Positions 1 through 7,937 of a stretch of DNA of 64,000 bases are shown here, in pieces (position 1 is the first letter of the stretch; every line of letters begins with the position of its first letter). The notes under the pieces are model-generated. The model saw only the letters and a list, made by a program, of their open reading frames with translations. It was not told the DNA's origin and searched no databases. Both the position numbers and the translations under genes were made by a program. Source of the stretch: Actinoallomurus liliacearum (lineage in GTDB: Bacteria > Actinomycetota > Actinomycetes > Streptosporangiales > Streptosporangiaceae). The stretch spans positions 372,001 through 436,000 of the forward strand of contig NZ_BAABHJ010000005.1 in the NCBI RefSeq assembly GCF_039542035.1. The letters run 5' to 3'.

Positions 1-724
1 AGCCGCGGTGGTCGGCCACCTCACGCGCTACCGCCAGGTGCTCGGGCAGGGCGAGCGTCTCGCCGACGACGTTGAAGACCCCGCTCAGGCAGTCCTCGCC
101 GGCTTCGATGAGCCACGTCGCCGCATCGCGAACATCGACCACCTGCGTCATCAGGTCAGGCGCGTCCGGCACCAGCACACTGCCATCGTCGGCAGCCGGT
201 CGGGCGAACCGCAGCGGCCAGTAGCCCGTACGGTCGAAGATGTCTCCTGGACCGCCGATAAGCCCGACGCGGGCGATGAGCGAACGGTCAGGGCCGAAAG
301 CGTTCAACACGCGTCGCTCGCACGCGACCTTCGCCTGCCCGTACGTTTCCATGGTCTCCATGACGTCCCCGGCAAGCGCTGGGAGCAGGGCGGCGCCTTC
401 GTCATCTCCGGGTCTGAAGTAATCGGCGTACACGTTCACCGACGAGACGAAAATGAATGATCCGGCGCAGCCGGCGAGAGCCGCGGTCGCGCGTTCGACC
501 TGCCCCGGTTGACGGGATACGTCGACCACCACATCCCAATCGGTGCGCACGACTTCGCTGTAAGCATCGGGGCCGTCTCGGTCGGCGCGCTTGAACTCCG
601 CGCCGCGCGGAACGGTCCCGGACTCCCCACGAGCCAGGCAGGTGACGTGGTGTCCACGTTCCAATGCCATCGTCGTGATGTAACCGCCGAGCCAGGCCGT
701 GCCGCCGAGAACGAGGAGTCGCAT
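1..724 (-). CDS. NAD-dependent epimerase/reductase, 3' part outside the window
   Basis: About 241 residues are visible before the gene runs off the left edge. The start is the ATG at 724. The product opens with MRLLVLGGTAWLGGYI, a Rossmann GGTxxLGG dinucleotide-binding loop, and carries the short-chain-type YGQAK (YxxxK) catalytic pair further on, followed by the substrate-side segment with VVDVRDAATW. This is the layout of extended SDR proteins such as UDP-sugar epimerases and isoflavone-reductase-like enzymes. The substrate cannot be told. It points away from the LLM oxidoreductase, whose 3' end lies about 75 bases upstream, and could share a transcript with it. Confidence 0.85.
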   Translation of the reverse strand, partial: MRLLVLGGTAWLGGYITTMALERGHHVTCLARGESGTVPRGAEFKRADRDGPDAYSEVVRTDWDVVVDVSRQPGQVERATAALAGCAGSFIFVSSVNVYADYFRPGDDEGAALLPALAGDVMETMETYGQAKVACERRVLNAFGPDRSLIARVGLIGGPGDIFDRTGYWPLRFARPAADDGSVLVPDAPDLMTQVVDVRDAATWLIEAGEDCLSGVFNVVGETLALPEHLAVAREVADHRG

Positions 725-798
725 GCGAACAGTCGAGTCCGTCCGACAGGGTTTCCGGAAGGCGGTTCGCAGAGGGCGTAGCGCCGCATCGGAGTCGC

Positions 799-1587
799 TT
801 ACGCGGGGTGGGCGACGAGGCCGGCTGCCGCGGCCACCCGCTCAACGGCTTCGACCGTCCAGGCACCGTCAACGATCATGACGATGTGGTCGATCCCCAA
901 CTCGGCGAAGGCCGCGCAGCGCTCAGCGACCGCTGTCGGGGTTTCGTCGGCCTCCAGGCGGCTGCTTATCGTCTTTTCGATCTCACCGAACGGACGGCCG
1001 ACGGCCTGACAATGCCCGGCGAGCACATCGAGCTTGCGTCGCAGGAGGTCCCCCCGCCCGGGAATGTCGAACAGATTGCAGGCATCGGCATAGGCCGCCA
1101 CCAGACGTAGCGTCTTCTTCTCACCGGCGCCTCCCACCACGATCGGCGGATGCGGACGGCACAACGAGTTCGGCCGGTTCGTGGGATGCTCCAGCCGGTA
1201 GTGCACGCCCTCGAACGGGGCTTCCACACCCGCCCACATCTGCCGGGCCAGCCGTAGCGTCTCCTCCAGCCGCTCGAACCGTTCCTTGGTCGGCGGTAGC
1301 GGCAGTCCCATCGCCTGCGCCTCCGTCTCGTTGTAGCCGGCGCCGATCCCGAACCATGCCCGGCCACCCGACAGCACGTCGAGGCTGGTGACGGCCTTGA
1401 TCAGCAGGCTCGGTGGACGGAAGGTCACCGCTGTGACCATGGCGCCGAGGCGGACACGCTCGGTCCGGGCCGCCAGGAACCCCAGGGGGGTGTAGGCCTC
1501 GAGCATGTCGTCGCCTGCTGTGTCATACGGATTGGCCTGGATCAGGTGATCTCCCACCCAGATGAGTCCTCCGCGGAGACGGACCAC
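799..1587 (-). CDS. LLM-class F420-dependent oxidoreductase, N-terminally truncated
   Basis: The 262-residue product has clear luciferase-like monooxygenase signatures: WVGDHLIQAN, MLEAYTPLGFLAARTERVRLGAMVTAV, SLDVLSGGRAWFGIGAGYNETEA and PPIVVGGAGEKKTLRLVA. Such enzymes use F420 or FMN in a TIM barrel. Family members have about 25 to 30 more residues before WVGDHL, forming the first barrel strand and helix; these are absent. The best start is the GTG at 1587, directly behind the TetR stop at 1589. The frame is also open back to 1641 but there codes only an unrelated Pro-rich stretch inside tetR. It may be a degraded gene joined to tetR by deletion. The family call is secure; activity is doubtful. 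Confidence 0.75.
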   Translation of the reverse strand: MVRLRGGLIWVGDHLIQANPYDTAGDDMLEAYTPLGFLAARTERVRLGAMVTAVTFRPPSLLIKAVTSLDVLSGGRAWFGIGAGYNETEAQAMGLPLPPTKERFERLEETLRLARQMWAGVEAPFEGVHYRLEHPTNRPNSLCRPHPPIVVGGAGEKKTLRLVAAYADACNLFDIPGRGDLLRRKLDVLAGHCQAVGRPFGEIEKTISSRLEADETPTAVAERCAAFAELGIDHIVMIVDGAWTVEAVERVAAAAGLVAHPA

Positions 1588-1588
1588 G

Positions 1589-2155
1589 TCATTCCAGTAG
1601 AGCGGAGGCGGCGACGGCTGCGCTGGTGAAGGGGTCCTCAATGGCGCGCATGCCGGCGGTCACGACGGCTCCCTCATGGAGCAGCATGATGTGCTCACCG
1701 ACCTGTCGGGGATCGGCAACGCCGGCTGCGGCGGCCAGATCGGTGAAGAGGGCCAGCATCCAGCGCTTCTGTCCCATGATCACGGGGTACGCCGGGTGCG
1801 CGGGGTCGCTGATTTCGGCGTGCGCGTTGATCATGCTGCACCCTTTCCGTCCTCGCTCCCGCGCCCATGCTGCCGAAGCGTTGAAGACGGCGGCGACCTG
1901 GCCGCGCGGGGACGGGTCGGCCGGGACCAAGTGGCCGTCGAGGAACCTGCGCCACTGGCTGTCGCGCTCCGTCAGGTACTCCACGACCAGGCGCTCCTTG
2001 GACCCGAACCGGTCGTACAGCGTCTTCTTGGTGACTCCGGCGCGTTTGGCGATGACATCGACTCCGACGGCATGGATGCCGCGCTCGTAGAACAGGTCAG
2101 AGGCGGCCTGGAGTACAGCGTGCGCCTTGGGGGTCCAGTCGATGGCCTCGCTCAT
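1589..2155 (-). CDS. TetR/AcrR family transcriptional regulator
   Basis: 188-residue repressor. Residues about 10-55 form the TetR helix-turn-helix (AVLQAASDLFYERGIHAVGVDVIAKRAGVTKKTLYDRFGSKERLV), followed by an all-helical ligand domain. The start is the ATG at 2155; the same frame stays open upstream to 2488, but that part overlaps the divergent transporter and is not protein-like. It is divergent from the EamA exporter gene across a 49-base gap that contains a near-perfect operator, so it most likely represses the exporter and itself. The inducer is unknown. Its 3' end adjoins the truncated LLM oxidoreductase gene, possibly on the same transcript. Confidence 0.9.
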   Translation of the reverse strand: MSEAIDWTPKAHAVLQAASDLFYERGIHAVGVDVIAKRAGVTKKTLYDRFGSKERLVVEYLTERDSQWRRFLDGHLVPADPSPRGQVAAVFNASAAWARERGRKGCSMINAHAEISDPAHPAYPVIMGQKRWMLALFTDLAAAAGVADPRQVGEHIMLLHEGAVVTAGMRAIEDPFTSAAVAASALLE

Positions 2156-2178
2156 GACACCCAGGATACCGCCATCGA

Positions 2179-2225
2179 TATACCGATCTGTATAGTCGTG
2201 CCGCATGGGTAAACAGATCGGTATA
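2179..2225. promoter_or_regulatory. Twin TetR-type operators between tetR and the exporter gene
   Basis: Two 16-base near-palindromes occur, at 2179-2194 (tataccgatctgtata) and 2210-2225 (taaacagatcggtata). Each is centred on GATC, and they are inverted copies of each other with 15 of 16 positions equal. The first lies in the 49-base divergent gap; the second covers the first codons of the exporter gene. Binding by the adjacent TetR protein is inferred, not shown. Confidence 0.75.
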
Positions 2226-3209
2226 CCTAACGCGCTGCGGGCATGGTCGACGAGCGTTCTCGCGGCCTTGTTCGTGCTCTGCTGGTCCTCGGGGTTCGTC
2301 GGCGCGAAGCTCGGCGCCGCCGAGGCTCCGGTCACCACGATCCTGATGTGGCGGTTCCTGCCGCTGGCGGTTCTCCTCCTCGCCGCCGTGCTGACACGAC
2401 GCAGGCGAGGATCCCCACCGCCCTCGGGCGGCGACGTGGCACGCCACGTGCTCATCGGTCTGCTCTCGCAGTCCGGGTACCTGCTCACCGTCTACTGGGC
2501 TATCGGTCTCGGGGTGAGCACGGGCACCACCGCCCTCATCGACGGAGTGCAGCCACTCGTCGCGGCCGCGCTCGTAGGCCCGCTACTCGGCGTCGCAGTG
2601 GCGGGGCGTCAGTGGGCAGGGCTGGTGCTCGGACTCGTCGGCGCGATCCTCGTCAGCTGGACCGACGCCTCCCTGCCCGCGACTCAGGCCCCCAGGTGGG
2701 CCTATCTGGTCCCCTTCGTCGGCATGCTCAGCCTCATCGCGTCCACGATCCTCGAACGCCGCGCCAACATACTCACCCCACCCTTGCAGGCGTTGGCGAT
2801 CCACTGCACCACCTCGGCCATCGTGTTCACCGTCCTCGCCGTCGCCACTGGGACCGCCACCCCGCCTTCCTCGCCCTCGTTCTGGATCGCCATGGCGTGG
2901 CTGATCCTGCTCGCGACCTTCGGCGGCTACGGCCTCTACTGGTTCTTGGTCCAGCGCATCGGTGTCACTCCGGTCAACAGCCTGATGTTCTTCATCGCAC
3001 CCGTCACTTCCATCTGGGGTGCCGTGATGTTCGGGGAGCCCCTCACCCTTGTCACCTCGGTCGGGCTCACGCTCGCGCTCGTCGCGGCACTGATCGCCCG
3101 TAGCGCACCACGCCTCGCAGCAGACCGGAAGGCATCGGAACCTTCACCGAATGCACCAAAGCCGTGCCCACGACGCTGCGCGGCCATCCGGCGGCGAGGT
3201 CCTGGTTGA
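2205..3209 (+). CDS. DMT superfamily transporter, EamA family
   Basis: 334 residues with about ten hydrophobic helices in two EamA repeats, typical of drug/metabolite exporters (RhaT/YdcZ-like). Visible landmarks are LFVLCWSSGFVGAKL at the N-terminus and FGGYGLYWFLVQRIGVTPVNSLMFFIAPVTSIWGAVMFGEPLT in the second repeat. The C-terminal 30 residues are charged and Pro/Arg-rich and probably cytosolic. The ATG at 2205 is chosen because no other start precedes the first membrane segment; an operator overlaps it, which suggests a leaderless or very short leader transcript. Divergent tetR implies ligand-induced efflux. The substrate is unknown. Confidence 0.88.
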   Translation: MGKQIGIPNALRAWSTSVLAALFVLCWSSGFVGAKLGAAEAPVTTILMWRFLPLAVLLLAAVLTRRRRGSPPPSGGDVARHVLIGLLSQSGYLLTVYWAIGLGVSTGTTALIDGVQPLVAAALVGPLLGVAVAGRQWAGLVLGLVGAILVSWTDASLPATQAPRWAYLVPFVGMLSLIASTILERRANILTPPLQALAIHCTTSAIVFTVLAVATGTATPPSSPSFWIAMAWLILLATFGGYGLYWFLVQRIGVTPVNSLMFFIAPVTSIWGAVMFGEPLTLVTSVGLTLALVAALIARSAPRLAADRKASEPSPNAPKPCPRRCAAIRRRGPG

Positions 3210-3244
3210 GGCTGTGAACGCACTCTTCAACCACGAAGATCATA

Positions 3245-3345
3245 GAGCCGTCTCAAATGCCCCTTCCGATCACTTGGGTTCTAGTGGTCGTTGCAACACC
3301 TCTGTTGAGGGGATGCGATGGCCTTTGAGATCCGGGAGAACCGGG
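3245..3345 (+). mobile_element. Possible IS30-type element end remnant
   Basis: Between the exporter gene and the WYL regulator, the segment reading CTAGTGGTCGTTGCAACACC followed by a short leader and an ATG at 3318 (MAFEIREN...) resembles the left end and first codons of actinobacterial IS30-like transposase genes as I remember them. The frame loses any transposase likeness after about a dozen codons and no right end was found nearby. Treat it as a small decayed insertion-sequence end. The call rests on recalled similarity only. Confidence 0.4.
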
Positions 3346-3404
3346 GACGATGTCATGGTCCTCGAAGGGGCGTACTCGCGTCCATGTGGGCGGTCTTCGT
3401 CCGC

Positions 3405-4379
3405 CTAGGTGTCCTGCGGCCATGGCTCGGTGGCGCGGTGATAGCGGTCGGCGAGTGCACGTACGAGTTCGACGAGTTCCGCCGGCTCCGTCACGGTGAA
3501 GTCGACGCCGAGCAGGCCGAGGTGAACCGCGAGTGCCTCCACGCTGCCCGCGCCGGTGTCCAGCAGGCAGTGGGTGTCGTCGACCGGCGTGATCGTGCCG
3601 ATGGCGGCGTTGATCCGTTCGGCGAGTTGTTCGGCCGGTACGTGGATGACGACCTGGGCCCGGTATCGCCAGGCGGCCGACGACGCGCCGCGGCGTACCT
3701 GGTCGATGGCCTCCTCGGGGAGATCGCGGGGGGTGAATCGGGGCCCCGCCGGGGTGCGTGGGTGGAGCCGATCCACGCGGAACGTCCGCCAGTCGGCCCG
3801 CTCGACGTCGAACGCGACGAGGTACCACCGTCGTCCCCAGTTGACCAGCCGGTATGGTTCCACGTCGCGCCGGCTCTGGGAGCCGTCGTGGCTTCGGTAG
3901 TCGAATCGCTGGCGCTCGTGATCCCGGCAGGCGGCGGCGAGGGCGCTCAGCGTGTCCGCGTCCACCCGCGGGCCCGAGTCGTCCCGGGGTACCGCGACGG
4001 CGTACCGCTGGAGGGCGTTGACACGGCGCCGGAGCCGGGCCGGTAGCACCTGCTCCAGTTTGGTCAGCGCGCGCAGCGAGGTCTCCTCGACTCCCGTGAT
4101 CGTGCCCCCGGCGGCGGTGCGCAGCCCGATCGCCACCGCGACCGCCTCTTCATCGTCGAGCAGCAGCGGCGGCAGCGCGGCCCCGGCACCGAGCCGGTAG
4201 CCGCCCACCGCGCCTCGGTTGCCGTGCACCGGATAGCCGAGGTTTCGCAGGCGTTCGACGTCGTTGCGGATGGTGCGGGTGCTGACCGACAGCCGTTCGG
4301 CCAGTTCGGCGCCCGTCCACTCGCGGGGCGTCTGGAGCAGCGAGAGCAGGCGCAGCAGCCGCGCCGAGGTTTCCAGCAT
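3405..4379 (-). CDS. WYL-domain transcriptional regulator, YafY type
   Basis: 324 residues. The N-terminal HTH_11/DeoR-like winged helix (residues about 5-60, with ELAERLSVSTRTIRNDVERLRNLGYPVHGNRGAVGGYRL) is followed by a WYL domain near residues 140-220 (RRDVEPYRLVNWGRRWYLVAFDVERADWRTFRVDRL) and a C-terminal WCX segment. WYL domains sense ligands or nucleic acid. The start is the ATG at 4379. It is divergent from the epoxide hydrolase gene over about 60 bases that hold an attagg/cctaat inverted repeat, so control of that gene is likely. Confidence 0.9.
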   Translation of the reverse strand: MLETSARLLRLLSLLQTPREWTGAELAERLSVSTRTIRNDVERLRNLGYPVHGNRGAVGGYRLGAGAALPPLLLDDEEAVAVAIGLRTAAGGTITGVEETSLRALTKLEQVLPARLRRRVNALQRYAVAVPRDDSGPRVDADTLSALAAACRDHERQRFDYRSHDGSQSRRDVEPYRLVNWGRRWYLVAFDVERADWRTFRVDRLHPRTPAGPRFTPRDLPEEAIDQVRRGASSAAWRYRAQVVIHVPAEQLAERINAAIGTITPVDDTHCLLDTGAGSVEALAVHLGLLGVDFTVTEPAELVELVRALADRYHRATEPWPQDT

Positions 4380-4398
4380 TCTTCAAGTCTGCCAGGTC

Positions 4399-4421
4399 AT
4401 TAGGAACGGGCCTTACCTAAT
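4399..4421. promoter_or_regulatory. Inverted repeat in the WYL regulator / epoxide hydrolase gap
   Basis: The arms attagg (4399-4404) and cctaat (4416-4421) are separated by 11 bases in the divergent promoter region. This is a plausible operator for the WYL regulator. The arms are short, so confidence is modest. Confidence 0.4.
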
Positions 4422-4441
4422 TGGCTCCTACGCTGATGACC

Positions 4442-5623
4442 ATGACGAACGACAGCACGATCGCCCCGTTCCGGATCGACATCCCCCAGTCCGAGCTCGA
4501 CGATCTCCAGCAGAGGCTGGCCCGGACCCGGTGGGCGGAGGAGCTGCCCGCGAGCGAGTCGGCGCCGGCCGGTCCGGTGCCGCCCGGGTGGGAGTACGGC
4601 GTCCCGGTCGGCTACGTCAAGCAGCTGGTCGAGCGGTGGCGCACCGGGTACGACTGGCGGGCCTGGGAGGCGAAGCTGAACGCGTACCCGCAGTTCACCA
4701 CTGAGATCGACGGCCAGAACATCCACTTCCTGCACGTGCCGTCGCCGGAGCCGGACGCGACGCCGCTGATCCTGACCCACGGCTGGCCGACCTCGGTGGT
4801 CGAGTGGCTGGACGTGATCGGCCCCCTCACCGACCCGCGGGCCCACGGCGGCGACCCGGCGGACGCGTTCCACCTGGTCATTCCGTCGGTGCCGGGCTTC
4901 GGCCTCTCCGGGCCGACCCGGGAGCGCGGCTGGGACCGGTACCGGGTGGCCCGGGCCTGGGCCGAGCTCATGGGCCGACTCGGATACGCCCGGTACGGCG
5001 CGGCCGGCAACGACGGCGGATCGCTGATCTCGCCCGAGGTGGGCCGGATCGATCCCGAGCACGTCTGCGGCGTGCACGTGACGCAGGTCTTCTCGTTCCC
5101 CTCGGGCGACCCCACGGAGCTGGCCGGTCTCTCCGAGGAGGAGCGCGGCAAGCTCGCGTTCGCCGAGTGGTTCACCCAGAACCGGGGCGCGTACGACAAG
5201 CTCCAGTCCGCCGAGCCGCAGAATCTGGCGCACGCGCTGGCCGACTCCCCGACCGGGCTGCTGGGCTGGCACGCGCAGCTGCTCGGCGCTCTCGACCCGG
5301 ATCACGTGCTCACGAACGTGATGATCTACTGGCTGACCAACACGGCCGCTTCAGCCGCCCGGTTCTACTACGAGGACGCGGCGGCGGCCCCTGCACAGCA
5401 GAAGTCGAACGGCCGGGGCACCTCCGTTCCCGAGCCGACCACCGTGCCCCTCGGCCTGGCTAATTTCGCCTGGGACTTCCAGTCGATCCGGACGTTCGCC
5501 GACCGGGACCACAAGAACATCCTCTCCTGGAACGTCTATGACCGGGGCAGCCACTTCGCCGCGCACGACGCTCCCGATCTGCTCGTCCACGACATGCGGC
5601 AGTTCTTCCGCAAGGTTCGCTGA
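4442..5623 (+). CDS. Epoxide hydrolase, microsomal (EHN) type
   Basis: 393-residue alpha/beta hydrolase that would open epoxides to diols. It begins with the epoxide hydrolase N-terminal domain (FRIDIPQSELDDLQQRLARTRW). Next come LTHGWPTSVVEWLDVIGPL, which holds the HGWP oxyanion motif, and the nucleophile elbow GNDGGS, whose Asp is the expected catalytic residue. The C-terminal GSHFAAHDAPD supplies the His. In-frame starts exist at 4421 (TTG), 4436 and 4442 (ATG); 4442 fits homolog starts, though 4436 is equally possible. It is probably cytosolic. The NAD(P)-binding gene lies 60 bases downstream on the same strand. Confidence 0.88.
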   Translation: MTNDSTIAPFRIDIPQSELDDLQQRLARTRWAEELPASESAPAGPVPPGWEYGVPVGYVKQLVERWRTGYDWRAWEAKLNAYPQFTTEIDGQNIHFLHVPSPEPDATPLILTHGWPTSVVEWLDVIGPLTDPRAHGGDPADAFHLVIPSVPGFGLSGPTRERGWDRYRVARAWAELMGRLGYARYGAAGNDGGSLISPEVGRIDPEHVCGVHVTQVFSFPSGDPTELAGLSEEERGKLAFAEWFTQNRGAYDKLQSAEPQNLAHALADSPTGLLGWHAQLLGALDPDHVLTNVMIYWLTNTAASAARFYYEDAAAAPAQQKSNGRGTSVPEPTTVPLGLANFAWDFQSIRTFADRDHKNILSWNVYDRGSHFAAHDAPDLLVHDMRQFFRKVR

Positions 5624-5683
5624 TTCGCCGCCGGTCGTCGGCGGACCCCTCAGACCCTCATGTCCTCGCGAAAGGAAACACTC

Positions 5684-6526
5684 ATGTATCTCGTCATCGG
5701 TGCCACGGCCCACTTCGGGCGTCAGGCGGTAGAGGAACTGGTCGCCGCGGGTGCGCCGGTGCGTGCGCTGACCCGTACTCCGGAGCGGGCCGGGCTCCCG
5801 GAGGAAGTCGACGTCGTCCGGGGCGACCTGACCAAGCCCGAGACGCTGCCGGCGGCGCTGGCCGGCGTCGAGGCCGCCTTCCTCGTTCTGCCGTACGGGA
5901 TGGATGCCGCTCCGCTCCTGGCGGCCGCGGGCCGGGCCGGGGTACGGCGACTGGTGTTCCTGTCCTCGGGGGCGGTCGTGCCGGGTGCCGAGCGGCAGCC
6001 CGACGTGATCGCCCAGTACCACCGCGACGTCGAACGGGCCATCGAGGCGTCCGGGATCGAGTGGACGTTCCTGCGGCTGCTGTTCCCCGCCATCAACTCG
6101 CTGACGTTCGCGATGCAGCTCCAGGGCGGTGACGTCATTCGCGCGCCGTACGCCGAAGCGGCCTTCAGCGCCGTGCACGAGAGGGACGTCGCCGAGGTGG
6201 CCGCGCGGCTCCTGATCGGCGGCGGGCACGCGGGGCGGGCCTACGACCTGACCGGCCCCGAGTCGCTGACCCAGGCACAGCAGGTCGGCATCCTCGGCAA
6301 GATGCTGGGACGCCCGCTCACCCTCGAGGACCTGCCCCCGGAGCCGGTGCTGGAGCAGATGAGCCGGTTCATGGACCCTGAGTTCCTGGCGGCGCTGTTC
6401 GGTCTCATGGCGCAAGCGGTCGGCAAGCCCGCGCCGGTCAACGACGTCATCGAGCAGATCACCGGGCACCCCGCGCGCACCTACGCTCGGTGGGCCGCGG
6501 ATCACCGGGCCGACTTCGGCGGCTGA
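5684..6526 (+). CDS. NmrA/atypical SDR family NAD(P)H-binding protein
   Basis: 280 residues. The start at 5684 is favoured over an upstream ATG (5660) because GAAAGGA sits just before it. The N-terminal MYLVIGATAHFGRQAVEELVAAGAPVRALTR is an NmrA-type Rossmann motif, followed by a segment with VRGDLTKPETLPAALAGVEAAFLVLP and RLVFLSSGAVVP. No SDR YxxxK catalytic pair is evident, as usual for this subfamily. Likely roles are NAD(P)-dependent reductase or redox-sensing protein. It is downstream of the epoxide hydrolase and may be co-transcribed. Confidence 0.85.
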   Translation: MYLVIGATAHFGRQAVEELVAAGAPVRALTRTPERAGLPEEVDVVRGDLTKPETLPAALAGVEAAFLVLPYGMDAAPLLAAAGRAGVRRLVFLSSGAVVPGAERQPDVIAQYHRDVERAIEASGIEWTFLRLLFPAINSLTFAMQLQGGDVIRAPYAEAAFSAVHERDVAEVAARLLIGGGHAGRAYDLTGPESLTQAQQVGILGKMLGRPLTLEDLPPEPVLEQMSRFMDPEFLAALFGLMAQAVGKPAPVNDVIEQITGHPARTYARWAADHRADFGG

Positions 6527-6584
6527 TCAACGAGACAGGAGCGGCGGATGCCGCTCCTGCCGTACGGACGGAAAGGACGGCACG

Positions 6585-7733
6585 GTGACACGGGTGCTGG
6601 GGCGACGAGAGTTGGGACGAGCTCTGCTGGCCCGACAGTGGCTGCTGGAACGGGTCGACGCGACCGCCGAGGAGGCGGTCACCCGGCTGGTCGGCCTGCA
6701 GGCGCAGGCACCGTACGCGCCCTACTTCGGACTCTTCAGCAGGTTGCGAAAGTTCGGCACCGCCGACCTGGCGGACGCGCTGACCGAGCGCCGCCTGGTG
6801 CGGGTCGCGCTGATGCGCAGTACCGTGCACCTGGTCACCACGGCGGACTACCGATCGTTGCGGCCATGGGCGCAGCCTGCGCTCGACCGTGAGCTGAACA
6901 CGGCGTTCAAGACGATGCTGACCGGTCTGGACCGTGCGGCCGTGGCGGAGTCGGGCCGGACGCTGCTGGGCGCACGGCACCTCACCCCCAGGGAGCTGAG
7001 GGCGGCGCTGCACGAGCGCTGGCCCGATCGCGAGCCCCGCGCGCTCGCCACCGTCGTGCGCAACCTGGTGCCGCTGGTGCAGGTGCCACCACGCGCCGTC
7101 TGGGGCGTCGGCGGCACCACGCGGTACGCCATGGCGGCCGACTGGACCGGAGCCGAGCCCGCCCCCGCCGCCGACTGCGAACACATCGTGCTGCGCTACC
7201 TCGCCGCGTTCGGACCGGCCGCTGTCACCGACGTGCAGACATGGGCGGGCCGAACGCGGCTGCGTCCCGTCCTGGAGGGGCTGCGACCGCAACTGGCGGT
7301 CTTCCGCGACGAGCACGGGGTGGAGCTGTTCGATCTGCCGGATGCGCCACGCCCCGGTGCCGACGCCCCCGCGCCGGTTCGCTTCTTGCCCGAATACGAC
7401 AACCTGCTGGCCTCCCACGCCGACCGCACCCGTGTGATCTCGGAGCAGGACCGCAAACGGGTCATGACGCGCAACGGGATGCGCGCCGCCTTCCTGGTGG
7501 ACGGGCAGGTGACGGGCGCCTGGAAGCTCCATCTGGGCAACGCGTCAGCGACTCTGGAGATCGACCCGTTCCGGCCACTGACCACCACCGAGCGCGCCGA
7601 AGTCGAGGCCGAAGGCGCCCGGCTGCTGGAGTTCGCCGCGCCCGGCGCCGACCACGACCTCTGCAGCGGCAGAGCCACGTTCATCGGCCGCGAGAACGCG
7701 GTGACCGGCCCCCTGGCATCTGCTGCCTCCTAG
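6585..7733 (+). CDS. Winged-helix DNA-binding protein, AlkZ-like DNA glycosylase family
   Basis: 382 residues. The start is a GTG at 6585 preceded by GGAAAGGA. The product matches the HTH_42/AlkZ family: RQWLLERVDATAEEAVTRLVGLQAQAPYAPYFGLFSRL near the N-terminus, then RLVRVALMRSTVHLVT and the C-terminal RFLPEYDNLLASHADRTRVI. The QAQ tripeptide matches the QxQ active-site motif described for AlkZ-type glycosylases, which remove alkylated or crosslinked bases. Cellular role here is inferred. The stop codon lies in the loop of a palindromic repeat (7711-7751). Confidence 0.85.
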   Translation: MTRVLGRRELGRALLARQWLLERVDATAEEAVTRLVGLQAQAPYAPYFGLFSRLRKFGTADLADALTERRLVRVALMRSTVHLVTTADYRSLRPWAQPALDRELNTAFKTMLTGLDRAAVAESGRTLLGARHLTPRELRAALHERWPDREPRALATVVRNLVPLVQVPPRAVWGVGGTTRYAMAADWTGAEPAPAADCEHIVLRYLAAFGPAAVTDVQTWAGRTRLRPVLEGLRPQLAVFRDEHGVELFDLPDAPRPGADAPAPVRFLPEYDNLLASHADRTRVISEQDRKRVMTRNGMRAAFLVDGQVTGAWKLHLGNASATLEIDPFRPLTTTERAEVEAEGARLLEFAAPGADHDLCSGRATFIGRENAVTGPLASAAS

Positions 7734-7751
7734 CGGCACCAGATGCCAGGG
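7711..7751. repeat. Palindromic repeat, copy A
   Basis: Perfect 12-base arms ccctggcatctg (7711-7722) and cagatgccaggg (7740-7751) around a 17-base loop. The repeat spans the stop codon of the AlkZ-like gene. The sequence continues as atcacggc and is about 85 percent alike, in inverted orientation, to copy B at 9618-9674. It may double as a transcription terminator for the AlkZ-like gene. Confidence 0.75.
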
Positions 7752-7937
7752 ATCACGGCTTGGAACCGGTCATCGGCCACGGGCAGGCAAGAGCGCTTCA
7801 CCGTAGCCGGGGCCGACGCCGTCATCATGGACATGGCCGAACTCGTCCCGCACCTCACCCAGCGGCAGCCCACGGCCGACCGACCAGGAGACGGCGAGAC
7901 ACCGTCGCTCGCGAGCCTCGAACGAGACACCAGCGCT

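Noticed and set aside
2205..3209. Operator overlap taken as proof that the exporter starts further downstream
   Set aside because: No suitable start codon precedes the first membrane helix downstream, so the ATG at 2205 was kept.
4421..4441. TTG at 4421 as the epoxide hydrolase start
   Set aside because: It lies in the inverted repeat, and ATG codons at 4436 and 4442 fit the family start.
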